A stretch of DNA of 64,000 nucleotides from Terebella lapidaria (lineage: Eukaryota > Annelida > Polychaeta > Terebellida > Terebellidae), in contig OX424563.1 in NCBI GenBank assembly GCA_949152475.1, positions 3,569,001 through 3,633,000 on the forward strand, given 5' to 3'. This document shows, in pieces, positions 10,723-22,038 of this stretch. The position numbers were made by a program, and so were the translations under genes. The notes below the pieces were generated by a model, which was not told the origin of the DNA, made no database searches, and saw nothing but the letters and a program-made list of their open reading frames with translations. Every line of letters begins with the position of its first letter. Position 1 is the stretch's first letter.

Positions 10723-13700
10723 CAAGCACCGATCATCCTGCTGAAGGAGGGCACTGATCAGTCCCAGGGCAAGGCGCAGCTGATCGGGAACATCAATGCC
10801 TGCCAGGCGATTGTTGAGGCGGTCAGCACGACGCTGGGACCGCGTGGCATGGACAAACTCATCGTCGACAGCAACGGTTCGTTCATCTATCTATTGGATA
10901 TCATGGTTGATTGATTGAATTTATTTTGTAAAATAACATACAGTATAAATGACATTATGAAATACAAGGATGGCACAAGAAACTGAAAACATTCATTTCC
11001 ATTGTGGTGCGGAAATAATGGTTACGAGCGGTCAGTCCTAAATTCGCCGCATTCCAAAATTTGCCAACAGGGATTTCAGACCTTGTACTGCAAATGAAAC
11101 GAACCAGTTCTATCATCTATCGAGACTCTGATTTTCAATCTTTGTACCAGCAGTTTGTTTTCCAACGAGATTCTGAGCTCTAGTCTAACAACCAATAATG
11201 GTTATTAATGCTCAGTGTATGTTTGTCTAAATCGAAATGATTATTTCAAAACAATTAAGTGCGTTCAGTTGCATGTCACATGTAAACTTGCATTGAATAG
11301 TCTGTGTATGACGAAAAGACATGAGCTGTTCAGTGTTCAATGTTGTTTGTTCGACAGGATTTGTTTGCAAAGAAGTACTAGTATTGTACATGATTTTGCA
11401 GGTAAAGCTACAATATCCAATGATGGGGCAACTATCATGAAGCTGCTGGATATTGTTCACCCTGCCGCTAAAACTTTGGTCGACATCGCCAAGTCTCAAG
11501 ATGCCGAGGTCTGTGTGCAGTCTCATCATGAACTTTGCGTGAAAGTTTTGAGTTTGTTTGTAGACTAGTATTGTGAATGTTGGTATATTAGATCTAGTCA
11601 GTAAATTCCTGTTCATAATTCTAGTAACTTAAACTGCTCAGAGTCAGAATGGATATGATAATTAAATGTCAATGTAAGGATGCACAATATATTAATGAGG
11701 ATGATCGATTCTTCAGGCAAATAAACAAATGCACAAATTAAAATTTTTTAACAGTTCTGTTCTGTATTTTGAGTGCATCGATTTGTCACACGTAGGTTGG
11801 CGACGGTACGACAAGCGTAGTTCTGCTTGCGGGAGAATTCCTCAAGGAAATCAAACCGTTTGTGGAGGATGGAGTTCACCCTCAGATCATTGTACGCGCC
11901 TTCAGAAAAGCCACACAACTTGTAAGTTCCCCGTCATTTGCCGGCATTGACGATAAATCTCAGTTGTCAGTTAAAAGGAAAAGAAACCACGAAGCAAAAT
12001 TGCACCTAGTCGACTCGTTTTGGAATATTGTTGTTAATTCTTGTGTTGATGGCTGCTCACAGGCTGTGCAGAAAGTGAAAGACATCTCAATTAAAATCAA
12101 GAAGGATGATCCAGGGTTAGTATGACATTTATACAACTTCTTAAATATCAGCAAGTGCTTGTAATATTATTGGAAATAATGATGAGGATATGACCAGATT
12201 TGGCGGCACCTCATCAAAATGTACCCCCTCCCCCCCCCCCCCCCCCCCTCTCGCAGTGAGCAGAAGGACCTCCTGACGAAGTGTGCTGCCACGGCCCTCG
12301 GCTCCAAGCTCGTGGCGCGCCAGAAACAGTTTTTCTCCCGTATGGTCGTCGATGCCGTCATGTCACTCGATGATCTGCTTCCACTCAACATGATCGGCAT
12401 GAAGAAAATCAACGGAGGAGGTCTCGAGGTCAGCCTGCGTGATAAATACCTACCTGAGAAAGTTCTGTGAATATCAGCAGTAATTTGAGAAATCTCCTCC
12501 ATTTTAAACATTCACATATGTTCCTTCAGAACCAGATATTGATGTGGTCCCTATTTGCACAACTATTTCAGACACAGACCAAATATCTGGTTTTTGAATA
12601 CTCTGGTCATTGCTGATATCCAGTTCATAATATGGAGAATCATCTTTAATGATGGAAATTATCGGTCTAATGTGCCATGCTCCATCTGTTTGCTACAGGA
12701 CTCACAACTGATCATGGGAGTGGCCTTCAAGAAGACATTCAGCTATGCCGGTTTTGAAATGCAGCCCAAAAAGTACACGGATCCTAAGATAGCCCTTCTC
12801 AATATTGAACTAGAACTGAAGGCTGAGAAAGACAACGCAGAAATCAGAGTTGATAATGTAGAGGCAAGTAAACCCCCAGAAGATCTGCATGTGGAACAGT
12901 AAATGTAATATATTTCTGTATCAGCAACATACAATTTTCACCTTGAGCTTGAAGGTTTCCCACTTTACCTAAATTGGCTCAAACTTGCAGAATCTTTAAA
13001 ACAATTTTTCTCAGGAATACCAAGCCATAGTGGACGCCGAGTGGTCGATACTCTACGACAAACTGGAGAAAATCCATCAAAGTGGCGCCAAAGTTGTTCT
13101 GTCCAAGTTGCCAATAGGAGATGTCGCCACACAGTTCTTCGCTGACAGGTAGGGGGCTATTGCATCTGTTCATAATACTGGATTGTGCAGAACAAATATA
13201 TGTGACATATATCTGCTAAATACATTGATTGCTATTCTGAGCAATTGAATGCATTTACTGTGAGTTTGAAGGTATACTCCTACATAATACTGATGATCTT
13301 CTCCATTTGGTCTGTAAGGTTTAAATCTGATGATATCCAAGCTACACCACTCTTAGGGTAGAGCTATGACTTTCTCCCTTCTCATGCAAATCTTCACCCT
13401 GGGATACAATAAACATCAATGGAACATTGTTTTCTCCCCGGCAGGGACATGTTCTGTGCGGGCCGCGTACCTGAAGAGGACCTGAAGAGGACGATGCACG
13501 CCTGCGGCGGCTCCATCCAGACCACAGTCACCAATCTACCGGAGGACGCGCTCGGAACATGTCAGGTCTTCGAGGAGCAGCAGATCGGCGGAGAGAGGTG
13601 CGTCAGTGGTGCTAGTGTGCTGGATGTGATAGTTACAATCGCATTGTTGACATTTCTGCTGGCATTAGAACTTAACCTGGGAGTTTTGTGTGTTAAACCT

Positions 13701-14781
13701 AATATTGAATACAATTACACTGAAATGGCTACTTGAGAAAAGAAATCACTGAATTATTGCACACAAAATGTTGAAATGATGATAGCGCGTCTGATCAAAA
13801 TGTATGATCTTTTTTGCCTCCGGTCAACTTCACCTCACTTGAATATATATATTGCCCAGGTACAACATATTCAAGGGCTGTCCCAAGGCCAAAACTTGTA
13901 CTATCATAATGCGTGGTGGTGCCGAACAGTTCATTGAGGAGACGGAGCGGTCGTTACATGATGCCATTATGATCGTACGAAGGGCTATCAAGAATGATTC
14001 CATTGTGGCCGGTGAGTTGTGGGCAAAAAGATATACAAAAAACAATTAAAACATGATAAATGGAACAATGGGCAGCTGGCTTTCTTGCCCTGAGAAGATT
14101 TGGATAAGCTACCATCAGACAAAATAACTGGTCAAATGAGACCATACCTTACACTTTGAGGTTTACTCGAATATCGACAATTTTGACATTATGAATAATC
14201 ATTTCTGCTGCTGTCTACTACCTTCAGGTGGTGGTGCCATTGAGATGGAGTTGAGCAAGTATCTGCGTGATTACTCCCGGACGATCGCAGGCAAGGAACA
14301 GCTTCTGATTGGTGCGATGGCCAAGGCACTCGAAATCATACCTCGCAAACTCTGTGATAACGCAGGCTTCGACGCTACGAACATACTCAACAAGCTTAGA
14401 CAGAAACACGCCACTGGTATGTAGTCCAAATATCAAACCATGTTGCCTTCGTGGACAACGTGATTGATTCATGCTTTCTGATAGATCATGTCTGCTAAAT
14501 GTCCCTCACGAATGTCATTCACGAAAGACAATTTTCTATCCAACTTGCCAGATGAGGTGAACTGGTTTGGCGTTGACGTGACCAAAGAAGATATCGCTGA
14601 CAACTTTGACGCTTGTGTGTGGGAGCCAGCAGTCGTCAAGATCAATGCACTGACTGCAGCGTCGGAGGCCGCGTGTGTCATCCTCTCTGTAGATGAGACT
14701 ATCAAGAACCCTAAGGCTGACCAGCAGGGGGGCGGGCCTCCGGGAGGACCCAGGGGCAGGGGGCGGGGCCGACCCATGTAG
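10723..14781 (+). CDS. CCT7: T-complex protein 1 subunit eta (CCT7), eleven coding exons visible
   Basis: Subunit of the eight-membered TRiC/CCT ring, the ATP-driven cytosolic chaperonin that folds actin, tubulin and other proteins. Exons in consistent phase: 10723-10876, 11402-11508, 11796-11921, 12063-12115, 12257-12428, 12699-12863, 13015-13148, 13445-13597, 13860-14011, 14228-14416, 14552-14781. Diagnostic pieces: [29 protein letters not shown], the VGDGTTSV nucleotide loop with catalytic Asp, [49 protein letters not shown] and a Gly/Arg tail RGRGRPM. Length (about 540 residues) is normal and no frame break is seen. The intron after 12863 is GC-AG. A 19-C run precedes the acceptor at 12257. 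The start is unresolved: an in-frame ATG at 10702 gives a short extra N-terminus, or a tiny upstream exon carries the start (candidate at 6544). Confidence 0.95.
12864..12869 (+). other. GC splice donor in CCT7
   Basis: The exon ending GAG at 12863 is followed by GCAAGT. This is the best possible match to the minority GC-AG donor class, and no usable GT exists nearby in the right phase. The next exon begins at 13015 after TTTTTCTCAG. Confidence 0.85.
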
Positions 14782-16069
14782 TCACAGCAGTCAGTGTAGG
14801 ATCTTGTACTTGTAACCAGTTATCTCATTTTCATTTTTTGTTCACGAAGCTCGCCATTTTGTGGCAATTGTGTGAATACGAGTGTATGGTAAAAACGTGG
14901 GAGGATACATTTTCACAGTGTTCACAACTCCACCCAAAAGGTGGACCTTTACTTGATCAAAGATACAAAAAGTAGCCAAACGGTAGACCTTACTAATAAC
15001 ATGGATGATTTATCGGTAGGCTACACACTTAAAATTTTGTGATGAAATATTTATGGAGAATGTAATATGTTGTCAAGAATGTTTGGTGACTTCTATTGGA
15101 AATGCAGTATGAAGGCAGTATTTATCTGTAATCAAACCTGTTTCGTTGTTTGTCCACCATTTTGTACGATGTACTTGTGTGCTTTTCTATGTTATTATAT
15201 CATGGGCAATAAAAGCCATAAACATGACTTTGTTTGACCTGTTGTGTCCAAGTATAGAAGCTCAAGATTTTTGCTTGAATGTGTGGTCCAGAAATTGTCA
15301 TTCCGAAAAATGTGACATTTTATTTTGATGATTCAGGTCCAAATTAGCACCAAGAGTGCAGTAATTTCCTTGCTTATTAGTCCCTATCAAAATGTAAATC
15401 GTTGGACATACAAAACCAAACCAACTGTTCAATCGCTCCTGTCAACTAAAACCTGACTGTCCTTCCCTCACAGTATGAATCATGAAAATGCTTGCTATTC
15501 CTAATGTGTGTGCAATGACGATTCACATATACAAGAAGACTTCGCTTGAAAAAACTTGAGGTTATCTGACATCAAGTTCACTTCTCATACACGCCAGACT
15601 ATCCTCAAGGGTATTTTCCAGCTCTGAAGGGTTTAGGCGAGGTCATCTCTGGGTCAAAATTCAGTATCATCGTGAGACTAATGTAACTATCATCAGGTTA
15701 AGAAATCCTCTATTTGATTATCAGGATATAAAGTCATTATTTTCAGGATATCAAATCATTATAAATGTTAGTTCCAACACAGACATTTGTTTAGGAGTGC
15801 CTAGCACTTTCAGTGTCGTTTGTCCGGGTATGAATTTTTTTGACATGATAAATTTTCCTATACATTTTCAGAACATACCTTGGGCCAATATTTGAAGATT
15901 TAACTTTTTTATTGAATTGTTTTTGGCAATTTGGCGCCAATTAATTTTCAAAACTAATTTTCTCAAAATTGACGTGAAAACTTTTTCAGATTCTGTACAA
16001 GCATATTATTTTAGGCCATTTGTGGAATGCATAATGATTGTGGACCTTGAATAGCTCGAATAGCCCGAA
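14782..16069 (+). other. CCT7 3' UTR and spacer with poly(A) signal
   Basis: AATAAA at 15208-15213 is the probable CCT7 poly(A) signal, giving a 3' UTR of about 0.45 kb. No gene is seen in the rest. Confidence 0.6.
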
Positions 16070-16800
16070 ATGTGAGACCAAAAGGTCCAAAATAATCCGA
16101 AATGCATAAATTGGCTTCTGGGGACAGTACACTTGTAAATAAAGCTAGGATTTTATTTGATCATATCAAAAGTCATAAATGGTGGATTTTTGGGAGATCT
16201 CGAAATTGACCTAGCTCGGATGTACCTTGAGTGGTAAACAGTAAGGTCACGCCTGGCCTGAAATGTGTAAGTTGGCCTCTGCAAACATTAATCTTGTAGA
16301 GAGCTTAGGAATTATTGTGAGCATATGGAAGTCATCAATGGATCTATTAGTGATCTTGAACTTGACCTTAAGTCTTACCATGGAATGTGTAAATTGACCT
16401 CTTCAGACAAAACATTTGTCGATGTGTAAATTGGCTTGTCTATACAGTAATCTGTAGATCGAGCTTAGGAGTAGTAAGGACGACGGTTTAGGTTGTTTTT
16501 TCCAGGTTTCAGTTTCAGGGCTTAACGTCATAAAGTTTAGCACGATACTCACTAAGAGCGCCACCCTTAGGACCAGTATCATAATATACCGATAAATGTT
16601 TCGAATATTATTAGGTATCCATAAATGTGTCACAAAATAATTACACACTTATAAATGTTTAGAAGATCATAACGTACCCATAAATGTTTGGAATATCCTA
16701 ACGTACCCTTGTCTGGGATAATCATAACGTACCCATAAATGTTTGAAAATCATAACGCACCCATAAATGTGTCAAAAATCATAACGCACCCATGTTTTGA
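16070..16800. repeat. Degenerate tandem repeats (about 170 bp, then about 33 bp)
   Basis: From 16070 to about 16480, blocks of the form ATGTGTAAATTGGCCTCT followed by a short spacer and AGCTTAGGA recur about every 100-170 bases. From about 16618 to 16797 a shorter unit with CATAACGTACCCATAAATGT recurs about six times at roughly 30-45 bases. Both are non-coding and diverged. Confidence 0.6.
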
Positions 16801-17249
16801 ACGTTATAACTAATTTTGAAAATTTATTCATATCTTTTATTATTTTCAATACATTTGTGAAATCATTTCTTTTCTTCATATAAATGTCCAATTTTTATTT
16901 TAAAATGTTCTATAACTATTGATTGTATTCATTATATTTTCCCAATAAAATGTTCTACTTTTTCCAATTGTTGACACCCCTAAGCCCTGTCACTTGGTAA
17001 GCAGCAGCAGCATGATTATGCGATGTAACTTTGCAGGGAATGATAAGATTCCTTATTAAAATGAATTTTATATTCCTTGGTTTGCCATAACACAATATCA
17101 AGCAAACATCGAGCCAAAATTCTTCAGCATTTTGAGAATATCAATAAATTCAGAAATGGGGGAAATGGACGCACAGGCTTATGCGATGCGCTGTGATGAG
17201 CTGTTGGTCCATTATCCTGCCACTTTTTCAACTAATTCTTAGCTTACCG

Positions 17250-19400
17250 GGCCTATGCTCTGATAACCTATTGGCATGGCGTTGTGTCCATCGGCAGCGT
17301 CATCGTCGGCGGCGGCATAGTCCGTCCACATTTTTATCTTTAAAGTTTACGATCGGATCTTTCTAAAAATTTTGCACAAAAATACCTACAAATATTTGAA
17401 GAGGTGGTTATTTTTTAATTTTTTTTATATTCGCAATTTATTTTCAAAATGGCGGCCATTTTCGATGTAAAATTTGCCAATTTCTGACTTTGGCAGCCAT
17501 TTTCTCAAAAACTGTTTAGACAGTTTTGAGATTTTGGTTTCAAAAGATTCTTCCATATACCTCTGTGATGTGTATAAATTTTGTTGCCTTTGGGTCGACG
17601 GTCTCCATGTGGCAGTCATTTTGATTTTTTCGGCGGGTCCAAAATGGCACTTTCCCATGTTAAATTCTCCTATGCTTTATAATGGGACACATTATTCCTA
17701 ACATCTCATTTAATATTGAGATTAGAGATTATGAGTTAATTGTGGACATATAGGAAATGATATATGCCAAATATTCTCATGACCTTGAACTTAACCTGTG
17801 ATCGTATTTTCAAGGTCACAGCGAAAAATGTATCTCGCTTATTATCGACTTCACAGCTTCGGAATCAACTGTGAACATATAGGAAATGATATACTGTAAA
17901 AGTACTAATTTTCGCGCGGTACTGATTTCGCGTATTTCGCGGTAAGGGTAGATCCGCGAAATTAAATACCTCGCTAAAATAAGTCTCCCGCGAAAATTAA
18001 TTTTGAGGTTTGTGGCCGTCCATAGCACAATACGCTGTTGCTAATCATAACACGCAGAATTACGTTAGTTACAGTGCCCAGATACCGGTCGCTAGCGTCT
18101 GCATGGCACGTGCTTGAACTTGGTGCCGATGACACCTGCACCAAGTTCAAGCTTTTGCAGACTAAGCATGACTTGTTTGACGTTTGTGTTTAAAATTTCA
18201 AATAAAATCTGATTTGATTTCCTGTGACTTTCCATTTCTCACACCAATTGCATTGATATACTGTGATGTCCATCAACTGCAAATTCTTTACGCGATTACT
18301 GGCAATCACTGAACCGCGAAATTAAATCCCCGCGAAATTGCCTGGGGTAAAAACCGCGAAATTTAATACCCGCGAAAAAAAGTGTTTTTACAGTATGCTG
18401 AATATTGCTAAGACCTTGAATTTGAGCTTTGACCCCCATTTTTAAGTTCAGATCAAAAAATGTCTGATATCCTACTTATTATCGATTTTACAGCTTATGA
18501 ATCAATTGTGAACATATAAGAAATAATATATGCTGAATATTATCATGACCTTGAACTTGACCTTTGACTTTATTTTGAAGGTCAGAGCACAAAATGGCTG
18601 ATATATCGCTTATTATCTACTTTACAGCTTAGGAATCAATTGTGATTATTTAGGAAATGATGTGTGCCGAATATTCTGATGACCTTGATTTGACCTTGAC
18701 CTCATTTTCAAGGTCAAAGCACAAAAGGAGTAATATATCGCTTATTATTGACCTTACAGCTTGATAATCAATTGTGAACGTATGGGAAATGACATATGTT
18801 GAATATTGTCATGACCTTGAACTTTACCTTCGACCTTATCTTCAAGCTCAGAGCTCAGAATTGCTAATATCTCGCTTATTAACGATTTTACAGCTTGGGA
18901 ATCAATTGTTAACATATAGGAAATGATATATACTATAGTCATGACCTTGAACTTGAGCTTTGACCTCATTCTCAAGGTCGGAGCACAAAATGGCTAATAT
19001 CTCGTTTGTTTTCAACTTTATGGTTAGGAATCAATTGTGGCCTTATGAAAAAATATATGGTGAATATTGCTATGACCTTGAATTTGACTGTTGAACTCAT
19101 TTCCCTTCATAATGGGAGCTGTATTGAGTGAACTCGTAGAACACTTAGTAGATAGATCTTAAATATTAGCAGTATCAGATGCAGTTTCAATGGTGACCAC
19201 AAATTTGACCTTGACAGGTCAATTAGGCAATTTTTATGAAAAAAGTTATGATTTGAAACTAATCATTCTTCCGGTAACCTATCTTAGTCCTTGGGCTAAC
19301 TTTCATAGTGATAAAACCAGTTCTTGATTGGGGAAGTCATATTCCAACTTTGGTAAGATTTTGTTGAGAATTTTTTCTAAATTTACACACAAAAAATCTT
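17250..19400. repeat. Dispersed repeat with TGACCT-rich ~130-bp tandem array, copy 1
   Basis: Homologous to 49210-51010. The left part has TTTTGCACAAAAAT, the mirror pair CGGCCATTTT/CAGCCATTTTCTCAAAA, and CATGTTAAATTCTCCTATGC. Then from about 17740 to 19100 come units of about 130 bases: ATATAGGAAATGATATATGCTGAATAT, TGACCTTGAACTTGACCTTTGACC, TTTTCAAGGTCA, CACAAAATGGCTAATATCTCGCTTATTATCGACTTTACAGCTTAGGAATCAATTGTG. The array is interrupted by a MITE at 17894-18393. No coding potential. Confidence 0.8.
17894..18393. mobile_element. MITE with CTGTAAAA ends and TA target duplication
   Basis: The ends are CTGTAAAAGTACT and AGTGTTTTTACAG, flanked on both sides by TA (17892-17893 and 18394-18395). 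Neighbouring array units read GATATATGCTGAATAT without interruption, so this site with the insert removed gives exactly that sequence. The ends are rich in CGCGAAATT-type motifs in inverted orientation (about 17910-17995 and 18300-18376). The TA target and short inverted repeats fit a Tc1/mariner-type non-autonomous element; there is no transposase. Confidence 0.8.
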
Positions 19401-20182
19401 CATTGTCGAGTGGATAAAGTTGAAATAGAGGTATGAGATAATACTGCTTCGTCAGCGTAAGAAGAGTAAGAGGTTCACGGCGAGAACAAAATTATATCGA
19501 ACTATTTTGAATAGCTATTATTCCAGAAAAAGCTTTTAGCTTCAAGTACATATAAGAAATGTTTTGATGCGATGTTTTGAACCAGAGTTTACACTTGGTT
19601 TGAATATGTTTCTTAGCTTGGTTTGAACATGCTTGGTTTGAACATGTTTACAGTTTTTTCTCTTAACTGTTTCCGCAAGTAACACATCTGTTCTGTACAG
19701 CCTCAGCACCCAACATGATGATCCTATACTGGGAAATGTGACCTGGTTGAGGCAAAGATGCACATGATTTATGAATCAATCCTAAATATGACATCCACAA
19801 AACGTTTCTATTGCAATCAATCTCCGTCTATTCAGCCTATTTGATGATTCCATATCTGGGATTGGTTGATATTATTTGTTGTATAATGATATAAAATGTA
19901 AACGTCTCCAGTGTCGGTGGAAATAATTTATATAAGTCGCATGACCTGAAGTGGGCAGTGCACATAAAACATGCAAGTCATCGTGTTAAACAGGAAAATT
20001 TCAGATAAGCTCTGAGAATTTTAGCACACTGTTTTTTCTCTTCTCTATATTTGACTACAATCACGGTTGTGGATGGACACAACACGCCCTCCACCCCGCC
20101 CCCCATCCCCACTGAAATATAAATACCAAGAAATAAGCATATGTCCCCACCATACAGGAACAAAATTTGTCACATACCCACG
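19401..20182. other. Spacer upstream of the reeler gene
   Basis: No gene recognised. A CA-poor, AT-rich stretch; no convincing TATA box was identified just upstream of the ATG at 20183. Confidence 0.35.
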
Positions 20183-21658
20183 ATGCTGTACCACGCACTT
20201 CTAGCAGTGACGGTGCTGGCGGTCGCCAAGGCGACGCCGTTTGGAGCCCCAGACATCGCCTGTGAGTCTATGTTCCCCACTGGACACAACACGACAGAAC
20301 AGGCCTCTCCGCCACCATACACCTTCAGTGTCGTACCCAACGACGACCACCACATCGGTAGGTACTATTAAATTATTAGTATAAATAGGATCCTCTCAAT
20401 AGAGTCGTGAAAATGGAATATCAAGAATTTTGTTGAATTGTATGCACAACACTGAATTGATGGATTATTTTTTCGGTGCATTCTATGCTGTCTCGTGCAC
20501 TCGCTTCGTTCTTTCGCTACCTCGCTTCGCTCTCTCGCAACGAGCGAGATTGTCAAATGGACGCTATCGGCCACCATAGTATTCAGCAAAAATCTATGGT
20601 TTGAGTCCCAAGGAACTGTATGTTCTGGATCCTCGACCTACAAATGTTATGTACTGGATGCGACCAGCAGCAATCCTAGCAGCAACCCCATCCCATATGT
20701 CAACATAAATAATAAAAAAATATGTAGTAAATCAACATTTGATGCTGAGTTTTTTTACATGTATTTCAGTGAGTTTGACTGGAAACCCTGATTTGTTCCG
20801 CGGGTTTTACTTCCAAGCCCGGCAGTCTGGATCCACGATCCCAGTGGGCGCCTTCTCCCTCATCGACCCGGCCGACCCGTGAGTGGTGTACACATGATCC
20901 TCGCAAAGTCTGGGCACTAGAGTCAATTAGATACTGGGGTTACAGTGCCTTACTTGTAGCTCATTGTTATTTAACATTGAATCAATTGATTCAAACTTGA
21001 ATCAACATCATTTCAGAAAAAGAGTTTAGAGGTGAGACATTCTATGTCTTTTCAAACAACATGAATATGTCCACCACACGAAACCTCTCATTCTATTAAC
21101 AATTTACATGTTAAAGTCATCCTAGCGCCATAGGAAAAAGTCTGTACAGAGGGGGAAGTCTTTATATAGAGGGGTCTTATCAGAGAGGGACCACTGTATC
21201 GGCCTACTTATGATCATGACTACACTTCTCCCCAGGGTTCAGACTCGCACCTGCCAGGGTGCCGTGGACGGGGCGGCCACTCACATCTTCAATGATGACA
21301 AGACCGCAGTCAGCGTGCGCTGGGATGCCAACGGGGTGGACCCCGCCACTGTCACCTTCCAGTCAGTGCTCTAGCAGTAATAACTCACCGTTCACCCCTT
21401 ATGTAGGGGGATACATTGTATTTAAATTTAAAGCGCCAAAAAAAAAAAAAACGCCCAAACTTCAGGCGACGTTTAGGCTTGACGGTTTTTAATTCTGTAT
21501 CTCAAACGAAAGTTGTGAAAATAAGAACGAAAATCATAAACCGGTGATATAAGTGTCCCGGATGATAAAGTAATCGTTAATTGGACATTTACACTTTCAG
21601 GGCTACCGTAGTTCAGGTCGTGGAGACGTTCTGGATCGGTCTGATGGCCACACCCTAG
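20183..21658 (+). CDS. Small secreted reeler-domain protein (putative defense protein type), four exons
   Basis: Exons 20183-20357, 20770-20878, 21236-21361 and 21601-21658, all GT-AG and in phase, give 155 residues. The N-terminus MLYHALLAVTVLAVAKA is a clear signal peptide. The mature chain is essentially one reeler domain: Cys-Glu-Ser-Met-Phe-Pro near residue 30, PPPYTFSV, then FRGFYFQARQSG, TCQGAVDGAATHIF, VSVRWDANG and a final FWIGLMATP. Reeler domains occur in reelin, in ferric-chelate-reductase-like proteins and in short secreted 'defense protein' families of invertebrates (about 150-170 residues), which this length matches. It has one conserved Cys pair, no membrane segment and no DOMON domain. 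An extracellular, possibly immune role is inference from the family. AATAAA follows at 21827-21832. Confidence 0.85.
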
Positions 21659-21826
21659 ACGCTCTCAAATCAACGGTCGGGTATCACACGGAATCCCCTG
21701 TTATTTGTCGACATCATACGTGTAAACACACATTATTTACCTCGGATACGTGATGACCACCGGACGATGCCACAACAGGATGAAACTGTCTACTGTACTT
21801 CTGCTTTTTTTCAACTTACAATTTTC

Positions 21827-21832
21827 AATAAA
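21827..21832 (+). terminator. Poly(A) signal of the reeler gene
   Basis: AATAAA about 170 bases after the stop codon. Confidence 0.6.
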
Positions 21833-22038
21833 CAGCAAAACTGAAAACTCATAGCAGTTTTTTTGTCTTTACTAACATGTATCAGTTAATCCAAATTGCA
21901 ACAGGCGTGCATTTACTTGCAATAACAATGTTTCGACCCAAAGGCAAACGTGGGTATTTGCTGATCAGCCGACCTATCTGATCGTCGGATCGATGCAGTC
22001 CACGGAAATTTTACAGACTCAGTTAGTCGTATGTTTTA

